NCBI GenBank assembly: GCA_004020315.1
Contig: SAQG01000001.1
Location: forward strand, 62,001 to 126,000
From: Mesorhizobium sp.
GTDB lineage: Bacteria; Pseudomonadota; Alphaproteobacteria; Rhizobiales; Rhizobiaceae
DNA: 64,000 bases
Reading direction: 5' to 3'
In this document: piece after piece, positions 56,571-64,000 of the stretch
How positions within the stretch are numbered: the first letter of the stretch is position 1
Layout: every line of letters begins with the position of its first letter
Position numbers and translations under genes: made by a program
The notes under the pieces: generated by a model
Seen by the model: only the letters and a program-made list of their open reading frames with translations
Databases searched by the model: none
Told to the model about the DNA's origin: nothing

Positions 56571-56801
56571 GTTGAGGCCACGACTCCGAAGGCATCAGAC
56601 CTTGTTTGGCGCTCGTCGGCATGGGCTCTCGCAGAAGACTCCGCAAGCGCATGCAGGGGACTTCCACTTGACGCCGCGTTCATCATCATCTCGCCTGGGT
56701 GCGCTCGATCGCACAACTCGGAGCACGCTGCTCTCGGCGTGAGGCTGTGCTCTGCAAAGCACCGGTGATCCACCCTGTCCCTGGATAGCAGCTTGATGGC
56801 G

Positions 56802-58445
56802 TCATCTTGGAGGACGAGAAAAGATTGTCGAGGTACGGGTACGAATTGCCTCGGTCGTTCGTTCAATCGAAAGCACTGTCTGCGGAGGCACCTCTCCTTC
56901 ATGCAGTGACAGGAGATGCTGGCCGACTTCCTTATCTGCTGCGGTGAGTCGATGATTTAGGCGGAGAAAGTCCATCCAGGTGGGGGTGCGGAATGTCTCC
57001 GTCCAAAGTGACGGTGTTTGCAGATTTCGCTGGAGCGTCCAGTTTCGTGCACCGGCACGGCTCTGGACGTGTCGCCGCGTGCGCATGTAGCCCAGAAAGG
57101 CCTCGATATTTTCCTCCGATATCAAATACTCGACCTTGGCCACGATAGGGCCACTTCTGGGTTTCAGATCGAGAGCCACGTCCGGCGGATGAAAAACTGA
57201 ACTTTCTTGATCCGTTTCTTCCCAGGGACGGACCGGCAACACGATCCCCGCTGCTGCAACCAGCAACAGAGCGCCCGCGGCGCCCTCCAATGCTGAGGTC
57301 AAGGAATAGTTTTGCGCGACAGAACCCCAGATCCAGCTGCCAGCAGCCATACCGCCTGCGCTCAAGGCGTAGTAAATGGAGAGCGTGCGGCCTACAACCC
57401 ACCTTGGGCTTGCCAACTGCACCGACACGTCAATGCCCGTCCAGGTGATAAGCCAACCCGCTCCGCCGAGCGCCAGCGAAATGGCCGCCACAGGAACCGA
57501 CGATGTCAGGGCAAGGGAGAGGCAACAGACTGCACAAGCCACAGAGGCGAAGGCCACCAGCCTGTTTTGAGACGTGACCTTCCTCAAGAAGCCGTTGCCC
57601 ATGCCCGCGATGAAAGCACCCATGCCGAAGCCGGCCAATAAGATACCGTAGACAATTGGCCCACTCTTCAACTGATCCCGGACGACGAGAGGGAGCAACG
57701 CCAGAATGGAGATGCTTGCCAATCCGAAAAGAGCTGCTCGGGCGGTCGCTGCCCTGATCTCCAAAGACATCGCCGTAAAGCGCACTCCGTCATGAATTGC
57801 CGTCGTCATTCTCTCACGAGGGAGAGGCGAAGAGCGGACCTCCCATTTGGTGCGCCATATCGCGCTTATAGGCGCCAGATCACTCACCGCAGCCAAGGCG
57901 AAAGCGGCCAGCGGCCCAAAGACGGCCAGGATCACGCCCCCTAAGGCCGGACCAACGCTGCGCACAATGTTGTATCCGACGGACATAAGCGTCACTGCGG
58001 CCGGAATGTCGCGTTTGTGAAGGATATCGCCGACCGAAGCGTGCCAGGCCGGATCATTCAAGGCAAAGCCGCAGCCGGCCAGGAAACCTAACCCGAGAAT
58101 CAGCCAAGGACTGACAAATCCCAGACCCACAGAAATCATCAGCGTCATCGACGCCGATGCTATCAGGCAGTGTCCCGCAAACATCACCCACCGGCGGCTG
58201 AAGTTGTCGGCAATGGCTCCGGCGAAAACTGAGAGGAAGAACACCGGCAGTGTGGATGCGGCCTGGACGAGAGCCACCATAAGGTCGGACGCTGAAATCG
58301 TTGCCATAAGCCAACTGATGGCGACCGTTTGCACTAGCCAACCGAGGCTGGAAATCTGGGTGGCCGTCCAAATTGAGCGAAACACCTTGTTTCGAAATGG
58401 GGCGAGCGTCTTTGAAACGGGCGGTTGAGGATTTTCGCTCTGCAT
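56802..58445 (-). CDS. MFS exporter of the EntS-like group with C-terminal extra domain
   Basis: A 547-residue major-facilitator protein. About twelve membrane segments occupy residues 15-400 (TLPVFFLSVFAGAIADNFSR with the loop 2-3 motif; LNDPAWHASVGDILHKRDIP). The last 140 residues are soluble (VEYLISEENIEAFLGYMRTR, SLWTETFRTPTWMDFLRLNH), as in the MFS_3 type, where such a domain follows the transporter. The substrate is unknown; relatives export siderophores or other small molecules. It is convergent with hemN. Confidence 0.88.
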   Translation of the reverse strand: MQSENPQPPVSKTLAPFRNKVFRSIWTATQISSLGWLVQTVAISWLMATISASDLMVALVQAASTLPVFFLSVFAGAIADNFSRRWVMFAGHCLIASASMTLMISVGLGFVSPWLILGLGFLAGCGFALNDPAWHASVGDILHKRDIPAAVTLMSVGYNIVRSVGPALGGVILAVFGPLAAFALAAVSDLAPISAIWRTKWEVRSSPLPRERMTTAIHDGVRFTAMSLEIRAATARAALFGLASISILALLPLVVRDQLKSGPIVYGILLAGFGMGAFIAGMGNGFLRKVTSQNRLVAFASVACAVCCLSLALTSSVPVAAISLALGGAGWLITWTGIDVSVQLASPRWVVGRTLSIYYALSAGGMAAGSWIWGSVAQNYSLTSALEGAAGALLLVAAAGIVLPVRPWEETDQESSVFHPPDVALDLKPRSGPIVAKVEYLISEENIEAFLGYMRTRRHVQSRAGARNWTLQRNLQTPSLWTETFRTPTWMDFLRLNHRLTAADKEVGQHLLSLHEGEVPPQTVLSIERTTEAIRTRTSTIFSRPPR

Positions 58446-58618
58446 GAGGTTTTGCTGGCCTTCGATGAGCGCTGCGATTTGAGCAAGTGGGTCGATACTT
58501 AGACATCGCGGAGCACCGCACGGAACCCAGCTCTATGGAGCTTGCCGGCGACTATTTGCGTATTGAGCCATTCTCATAGTCTCATTCATGAGCAGTCCTA
58601 TGCGCAAGCGTTGCTTTG

Positions 58619-59602
58619 CTAAATTCCCACGACAAGCGCGCCGCCGCTGAGACCCGCACCCGCTGCCGCCAAGAGGACTTTCTCGCCAGGCCGAAACGGC
58701 TGCGCCCGATGGGCGAGCGACAACGAGAGCGGGATCGTCGCGGCGGAAGAGTTGCCATATTCGGCGATCGTCTTGACCATCGAGTGATCTGTGATGCCGA
58801 GGTTCCTGCCGACCGCGTCGAAAATGCGAGCATTGGCCTGATGCGGCACGAAACGATCGAGGTCTTGCGGCCTCAGTCGGGCAGCAGTGAGCGCGTCTCT
58901 CGAGCAGGCGGTCATCATCTCCACGGCCTTGGCGAACACTTCGCGGCCATCGGTGATCGTCATCCGGGTCTGCTCGAGGTCGAGGCCGCCATGGAACGGA
59001 TTGTTGCTTCCACCGGCAGGAATCTGGATCAGCCCGTAACGCGAGCCGTCCGAATCCACCGAAGCGCCGAGAATGCCTCGATCCGGGTCATCGCACGGAC
59101 CGATCACCACCGCGCCGGCGGCATCGGCAAACAGCACGGCGCTGGCGCGCTCGGCCGGATTGATGCGGCGGCTGAGGATGTTGGCGGCAATGACAAGGCT
59201 CGCTTTGCCATGCAGGCGAGTGAACCCGTCGGCGAACATCAGCGCATAGATGAAGCCGGCGCAAGCGCCGGTCAGGTCGATCGCGCCGGCGCGACCTAGT
59301 CCCAGCCGATGTGCGACCAGGGGCGCGCTTGGCGGCAGAAGATGATCGGGTGTGGAGGTAGCGAGCAACAGCAGGCCGATGTCGCCGCGGTCGATACCGG
59401 CATTGGTCAGCGCCATGTCGCCGGCGTGCGCGGCAAGGGCCGACAGCGTGTCTTCGTCCGCTGCCCAGAAGCGCGACCGTATCCCGGTGCGCCGCTCGAT
59501 CCAGCCGGGTTCAAGCCCGAGACGATCTTCGATTTCCGGATTCTCCACCTTGCGCGCGGGCGCATGATGGCCAAGCCCGAGAATGCGCGATGATCGGCTC
59601 AT
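58619..59602 (-). CDS. bioZ: BioZ, KAS III-like pimeloyl-precursor synthase
   Basis: A 327-residue FabH-like ketosynthase with the triad Cys ([13 protein letters not shown]), His ([12 protein letters not shown]) and Asn ([14 protein letters not shown]). BioZ supplies the pimeloyl moiety for biotin; in M. loti R7A it is part of the island bio operon and can replace E. coli BioH. It follows bioA with an ATGA overlap and is the last gene of the run. The operon context separates it from housekeeping FabH. Confidence 0.93.
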   Translation of the reverse strand: MSRSSRILGLGHHAPARKVENPEIEDRLGLEPGWIERRTGIRSRFWAADEDTLSALAAHAGDMALTNAGIDRGDIGLLLLATSTPDHLLPPSAPLVAHRLGLGRAGAIDLTGACAGFIYALMFADGFTRLHGKASLVIAANILSRRINPAERASAVLFADAAGAVVIGPCDDPDRGILGASVDSDGSRYGLIQIPAGGSNNPFHGGLDLEQTRMTITDGREVFAKAVEMMTACSRDALTAARLRPQDLDRFVPHQANARIFDAVGRNLGITDHSMVKTIAEYGNSSAATIPLSLSLAHRAQPFRPGEKVLLAAAGAGLSGGALVVGI

Positions 59603-60864
59603 GGCTTTGAGCCGAAGCGTTCGCCGGCCTCCTCGATGGCGTCATAGAGCCCATCCAACTCGTTGCCGGTAATGCAATAGGGCGGCAGAAGGTACAGGAC
59701 ATTGCCGAGCGGGCGCACGAGCAGGCCGCGCTCAAGAAAAAAAGCGCGCAGTTTTGGCCCGATCTCGGCCAGATAACCGGCTGAGCCGGTGCGTAGGTCG
59801 AGTGCCGCGATGGTGCCGGTTGTCCGGCAATCGGTGAAGCGAGGGTTGTCGCGAAAGCGTCGAAGCCCGGCGGCCTGTCGCTCGCTCAAGGCCGCGATCC
59901 GATCGGCCACCGGCTCGTCGTGCCAGATCTCGACATTGGCAAGTGCCGCCGCGCATGCAATCGGATTGGCGGTGTAGGAGCTCGAATGGAAAAACGTCTT
60001 CTTGCGATCCTCGGAATAGTGAGCCTGGAAGATGGCATCGGTGGCGATCGTGGCGGCCAGCGGGATGGTACCACCGGTCAGACCTTTCGAGGTGCACAGG
60101 ATGTCCGGCGAGACGGACGCCTGTTCGCAGGCGAACATGGTTCCGGTGCGCCCCCAGCCGGTCATCACTTCATCGGCGATCAGCAGCGTGCCGGCGGCCT
60201 CAGTGATCCTCTTCAATTCGGTCAGAACCCAGGCCGGATACATGAGCATGCCGCCGGCGCCGAGCACGAGCGGCTCGACGATCAGCGCGGCGGCGCGCCG
60301 GTCGCGGGAGAGTGCCTCGAACCGATCCAGCGTTTCCTGCTCGCGCCCGGCGGCCGGGAAGGGGATGGTGTCGACCTCGAACAGCAAGGGCTCGTAGGCG
60401 GCGTTGAACACGCCACGGGCGCCGACGCTCATCGCCCCGATCGTGTCACCATGATAGCTGTGCTCCATGACGACGATGCGCGAACGCGGCGCGCCGATGT
60501 TGCGGAAATAGCCGAGCGCCATCTTCAGCGCGACTTCGATTGAGGTCGAGCCACTGTCGGAATAGAACACCCGGTCAAGGCCGGCGGGTGCGAGGCCGAC
60601 AAGCGCCTCGGCCAGGCGCTCGGCCGGCTCGTGGGTGAAGCCCGCGAAGATGATCTGGTCGAGGTTCGACGCGGTCGTCTCGATGGCCTTCATGATGCGG
60701 GGGTGGCGGTGGCCATGAGTGACGACCCACCAGGAAGAAATCGCATCCAGGATGCGGGAGCCGTCGGCCTTGTGGAGATAGGCGCCTTCAGTCAGCACGA
60801 TTTCAGGGATCGAGGGCTCTAGCGCGTGCTGCGTGAACGGATGCCAGACTCGAGACTGCGCCAT
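59599..60864 (-). CDS. bioA: Adenosylmethionine-8-amino-7-oxononanoate aminotransferase
   Basis: A 421-residue class III PLP aminotransferase using SAM as amino donor to make DAPA. Blocks seen are [40 protein letters not shown] (BioA-specific), [40 protein letters not shown] and [20 protein letters not shown] with the PLP lysine. The start overlaps the bioD stop by one base and the stop overlaps bioZ. Confidence 0.95.
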   Translation of the reverse strand: MAQSRVWHPFTQHALEPSIPEIVLTEGAYLHKADGSRILDAISSWWVVTHGHRHPRIMKAIETTASNLDQIIFAGFTHEPAERLAEALVGLAPAGLDRVFYSDSGSTSIEVALKMALGYFRNIGAPRSRIVVMEHSYHGDTIGAMSVGARGVFNAAYEPLLFEVDTIPFPAAGREQETLDRFEALSRDRRAAALIVEPLVLGAGGMLMYPAWVLTELKRITEAAGTLLIADEVMTGWGRTGTMFACEQASVSPDILCTSKGLTGGTIPLAATIATDAIFQAHYSEDRKKTFFHSSSYTANPIACAAALANVEIWHDEPVADRIAALSERQAAGLRRFRDNPRFTDCRTTGTIAALDLRTGSAGYLAEIGPKLRAFFLERGLLVRPLGNVLYLLPPYCITGNELDGLYDAIEEAGERFGSKP

Positions 60865-61499
60865 CAGTCGCCTCCGGCAATCATGGCCAGGTCGAAGCCG
60901 GAAATCATTGCATCTCTCAACGTTTCACCCGTCAGCGGACCGAGGTGCGGCAGCCTGCCGAGCTGCGGCACGCCGCCGAATTCCACGATTGTCCTTTGCG
61001 TATCGGCCACCTCTTCGCCCATGAAGGCAATGCCGATGAGCGGGATGGAGCGGGCTCTCAGGGCCTCGATCGACAACAGCGTATGATTGATGGTGCCGAG
61101 CGCGGTGCGGGCGCACAGTATGACCGGCAGCCGCCATTGTTCGAATATGTCAATGAACCTTGTCTGTCGATTGAGCGGCACCATCAGCCCGCCGGCGCCT
61201 TCGATGACGAGCGGTGTCGGCAGGACCGGAAATGAAAGATCGTCGGCCTCGATCGCGACGCCGTCGATTTCGGCTGATCGATGCGGCGACAGCGGCATCG
61301 TCAGTCGATAGACTTCGGGCAGCACGCGTCCGTCGGGCAAGCCGGAAAGCCGGGCGACGACCTCGCTGTCAGTCTCCTCGTCGAGGCCCGATTGCACCGG
61401 CTTCCAGTAGAAGCCGTCGAGCAGCCCGGCAAGTCCGGCCGAAAATACTGTCTTGCCAATTCCGGTGTCTGTTCCGGTGACGACGATGCGTTTGGTCAT
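60864..61499 (-). CDS. bioD: Dethiobiotin synthetase
   Basis: A 211-residue BioD with P-loop [20 protein letters not shown], substrate region [16 protein letters not shown] and [20 protein letters not shown]. It closes the ureido ring from DAPA, CO2 and ATP. ATGA overlap with bioF upstream. Confidence 0.95.
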   Translation of the reverse strand: MTKRIVVTGTDTGIGKTVFSAGLAGLLDGFYWKPVQSGLDEETDSEVVARLSGLPDGRVLPEVYRLTMPLSPHRSAEIDGVAIEADDLSFPVLPTPLVIEGAGGLMVPLNRQTRFIDIFEQWRLPVILCARTALGTINHTLLSIEALRARSIPLIGIAFMGEEVADTQRTIVEFGGVPQLGRLPHLGPLTGETLRDAMISGFDLAMIAGGD

Positions 61500-62632
61500 G
61501 CTGTGGCCAACACCTCAACGAGAGCCTCGACCATGGCGGAAATGTCGGTCTCGTCGACGTTGAGCGTCAGCGAAATGCGCAGGCGCGATGTGCCCTCGGG
61601 CACCGTCGGCGGACGTATGCCGCGTATGTCGAAGCCGCGTGCCTGCAGGGCCGCCGCCACCGCCATGGTGCGCCCAACGCCGATGACAAATGGCTGGATC
61701 TGCGAGCCGCTGGGTACGACGCCGCAGCGCTCGGCCAATTGGCGGCCGGCGCAGGCAACGCGTTCCTGCAGCTGAGCGCGGCGCATGGGCTCGTCGGACA
61801 GAATAGTCAGCGCTTCGCGCGCCGCGACCGCCATCAGCGGCGAGGGCGCGGTGGCGTAGATGAACGGCCGGCACCGGTTGACGAGATAATCGCACAGTGT
61901 CCTCGGCCCGGTGACGAGTGCACCGGATGCGCCGAGCGCCTTGCCGCATGAGTGGAGCGTGACGATGTTGTCGCGGCCTTGGCACGCGGCGGCCAGTCCC
62001 CGGCCGTCCGGTCCCCAGATGCCGGTGGCATGCGCTTCATCGACGACGATGAATGCCTGGTGCCGATCGGCCATCGCGACCAGGCTCTCCATCGGCGCGC
62101 GGTCGCCATCCATGCTGTAAAGGCTTTCGACGGCGATCCACACGCGCCCCGTGCCGCCTTCGGCGCGCCAGCGGGTGATTGCGTCCTCGACAGCGTCGAC
62201 GTCGTTGTGCGCGGCCAGCTTGAACTCGGCGCGCCCGGCCTGCGCGCCCTCATGCATGCTGGCATGGGCGAGTTCGTCGAGGACCAGCAGGTCGCCTTTC
62301 TGCGGCAGCGCGGTCAACAGGGCGAAGTTGGCGATGTAGCCGCTGCCAAAGAACAGCGCACGGTCGGCGCCGAAGAATGCCGCGGCGTCCGCCTCCAGTT
62401 GCTCATGTTCCGGTGCGTTGCCGCGCAACAGCCGCGACCCGGTGGCGCCAACCGGCGTGCCCCGCGCAATCGCCGCCGCAACCGCTTCGCCAAGTCTTTT
62501 GGAGGCGGCAAGTCCGAGATAGTCGTTCGACGAGAAGTCGAGACCGGCGCGCGGTGCGAGCGTCCGCAACCGGTCCTTGCGCGCCAGTCCGCGCAAGGAT
62601 GCGTCATAGCGGGCAAGAATTGCCTCGTTCAT
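61496..62632 (-). CDS. bioF: 8-Amino-7-oxononanoate synthase
   Basis: A 378-residue PLP-dependent oxoamine synthase joining pimeloyl thioester and alanine. Landmarks are [60 protein letters not shown] and [20 protein letters not shown] with the lysine. ATGA overlaps on both sides (bioB before, bioD after). Confidence 0.95.
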   Translation of the reverse strand: MNEAILARYDASLRGLARKDRLRTLAPRAGLDFSSNDYLGLAASKRLGEAVAAAIARGTPVGATGSRLLRGNAPEHEQLEADAAAFFGADRALFFGSGYIANFALLTALPQKGDLLVLDELAHASMHEGAQAGRAEFKLAAHNDVDAVEDAITRWRAEGGTGRVWIAVESLYSMDGDRAPMESLVAMADRHQAFIVVDEAHATGIWGPDGRGLAAACQGRDNIVTLHSCGKALGASGALVTGPRTLCDYLVNRCRPFIYATAPSPLMAVAAREALTILSDEPMRRAQLQERVACAGRQLAERCGVVPSGSQIQPFVIGVGRTMAVAAALQARGFDIRGIRPPTVPEGTSRLRISLTLNVDETDISAMVEALVEVLATA

Positions 62633-63639
62633 TGCGTGGCGAGTTCCATCGGCTCGATGCCGAGACGCTGGAACAGAAGGCTATCCTTGTCCTCGCCGGG
62701 ATTGTCCGCCGTCAGCAGCGTGTCGCCGACAAAGATCGAGTTAGCGCCGGCAAAGAAGCACAACGCCTGCGTTTCGTCGCTCATCGCCGTCCTGCCGGCG
62801 GACAGCCTTACACAGGATTTCGGCATCATCAGCCGCGCGAGCGCAACGATGCGGACGAAATCGATCGGATCGATGGCGTCGGCCGCGGCAAGCGGCGTGC
62901 CTTCGATGGGAATAAGCATGTTGATCGGCACGCTTTCCGGCGGCTCGGGCAGGTTCGCGAGCGTGACCAGCATGTCGATGCGATCGGTCTTTTCTTCTCC
63001 CATCCCGACGATGCCGCCGCAGCAGACTTTCATCCCAACCGCGCGCACGTGCCCAAGCGTTTCCAGCCGGTCGGCAAAAGTCCTGGTTGAAATAACCTCG
63101 CCATAGTAGCGCTCAGAGGTATCGATGTTGTGGTTATAGTAGTCGAGACCGGCCTGCTTCAGGCGAGCAGCTTGCTCAAGATCGAGCATGCCGAGCGTCA
63201 TGCAGGTCTCCATGCCGAGCGCCTTGACGCCCTCGATCATGGCGACCACAACGTCCATGTCGCGCTCCTTGGGACTTCGCCACGCTGCGCCCATGCAATA
63301 GCGCGTTGCGCCGCCATCACGCGCCTTGGCCGCTTCGTCGATGACATGCTTGACGTTCATCAGCTTCGACGCCTTCACCCCGGTTTCGTAATGCGCAGAC
63401 TGGCTGCAATAGCCGCAATCTTCGGGGCAGCCGCCGGTCTTGATGCTAAGGAGCCGCGACAGCTGCACTCGGTTTCGATCGAAGTTCTGGCGATGGATCG
63501 TCTGAGCTAGGAACAGCAGATCGTTGAATGGCATGCCGTAGATGGCCTCAGCCTCTTTGCGGTTCCATCGCGGAGGCGTTCCATCGACCGATTGCATGGT
63601 CTGGTTCACGTCGAACTCCGAGTTCATTCCAACCGTCAT
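62629..63639 (-). CDS. bioB: Biotin synthase (radical SAM)
   Basis: A 336-residue BioB inserting sulfur into dethiobiotin. The [4Fe-4S]/SAM motif is in [20 protein letters not shown]; further blocks are [41 protein letters not shown] and the C-terminal [20 protein letters not shown]. The start at 63639 follows AAAGG; the frame is open to 63756, but the extra 39 residues look non-coding. It is the first bio gene, 165 bp after nadC. Confidence 0.95.
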   Translation of the reverse strand: MTVGMNSEFDVNQTMQSVDGTPPRWNRKEAEAIYGMPFNDLLFLAQTIHRQNFDRNRVQLSRLLSIKTGGCPEDCGYCSQSAHYETGVKASKLMNVKHVIDEAAKARDGGATRYCMGAAWRSPKERDMDVVVAMIEGVKALGMETCMTLGMLDLEQAARLKQAGLDYYNHNIDTSERYYGEVISTRTFADRLETLGHVRAVGMKVCCGGIVGMGEEKTDRIDMLVTLANLPEPPESVPINMLIPIEGTPLAAADAIDPIDFVRIVALARLMMPKSCVRLSAGRTAMSDETQALCFFAGANSIFVGDTLLTADNPGEDKDSLLFQRLGIEPMELATQ

Positions 63640-63804
63640 CGTCAAACCTTTGTTGCTAGTCCGGTACGCCTTCAGGAGTCTGTCGACCGGCAAGCTCGGT
63701 CCGACTTGGCTTTGGAGCGCACTCGCTAAAAGGCGAGCTGCGGCACGTCTTTCCACCGCCTTCCTACGCCTGCCGAGCTGATGTTGCTCCTCATGCCGTA
63801 ATCC

Positions 63805-64000
63805 TCAGTTCAAATGCTTGCAGATGTTCTGGTGGTCCGGCATGTCCAGGCCGATGTCGAGGATCGGGGCGCTGTGCGTCAGCCATCCCATGGAGATGAG
63901 ATCGACACCGGTCGCCGCAATCGCCGCCGCCGTTTTCGGCGTCACCCGACCGGAAGCCTCGGTGATCGTACGGCCACCCACTATAGAAACCGCGCGGGCA
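63805..64000 (-). CDS. nadC: Quinolinate phosphoribosyltransferase NadC, C-terminal part
   Basis: The last 64 codons are in the window: [57 protein letters not shown]. This is the NadC C-terminus; the enzyme makes nicotinate mononucleotide from quinolinate in NAD synthesis. The rest lies beyond base 64000, most likely after nadA and nadB. Same strand as bioB. Confidence 0.9.
   Translation of the reverse strand, partial: ARAVSIVGGRTITEASGRVTPKTAAAIAATGVDLISMGWLTHSAPILDIGLDMPDHQNICKHLN

Noticed and set aside
61952..63106. Plus-strand 384-residue ORF opposite bioF/bioB
   Set aside because: Shadow of two well-supported genes.

Overview
The window looks like part of a symbiosis island (ICE-type) of a Mesorhizobium close to M. 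loti / M. japonicum. The basis is gene content and order: a rhizobial type III secretion system (rhc/nop genes with ttsI and several tts boxes), a nod box, an fseA-like excision activator of the kind known from ICEMlSymR7A, and the nad/bio vitamin genes known from acquired Mesorhizobium islands. No tRNA, rRNA or CRISPR array was seen.

Layout. 1-10.7 kb is a decayed mobile zone: the end of a HipA-like gene, a complete-looking IS66 element with an extra ORF, a tyrosine recombinase pseudogene, a frameshifted and truncated IS21 element, an M41-like gene running into antisense integrase debris that carries a 116-bp tandem duplication, an internally deleted IS256-type element that still has both ends, and an fseA-like gene whose two frames meet at a UUU-C slippery site. 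10.7-18 kb holds gabD, two decayed M16 peptidase genes, a large stretch with no recognisable gene, a cold-shock gene and a Ros/MucR-type regulator.

18.2-39.5 kb is the T3SS core. On the minus strand are nopB-rhcJ-nolU-rhcL-rhcN-sctO-rhcQ-R-S-T-U (tightly overlapping), then nopP behind its own tts box, and nopC-nopA-sctD-rhcV-TPR lipoprotein behind another. On the plus strand are a large unrecognised probable effector behind a tts box, rhcC1, and nopX behind a tts box. The rest of the system is at 47-50.1 kb: an overlapping nod box/tts box, ttsI, rhcC2 and a CpaD-like lipoprotein, followed by a membrane acyltransferase. The logic is flavonoid/NodD to ttsI, then TtsI to tts boxes, secretion machinery and effectors.

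40.5-45.7 kb carries a one-carbon/SAM-cycle cassette: the DNA-binding half of a SahR-like regulator, glyA, metK, an adenosine kinase gene with a one-base frameshift, and tdh. 52.5-58.5 kb has an IS3 scrap, a porin, a small membrane protein, a HemN-like radical SAM enzyme and an MFS exporter. 58.6-64 kb is a translationally coupled vitamin operon on the minus strand, nadC (partial)-bioB-bioF-bioD-bioA-bioZ.

All calls come from reading the sequence and remembered family features; no database search was run. Start sites of rhcQ, rhcS and rhcC2 are uncertain and are discussed in their entries.
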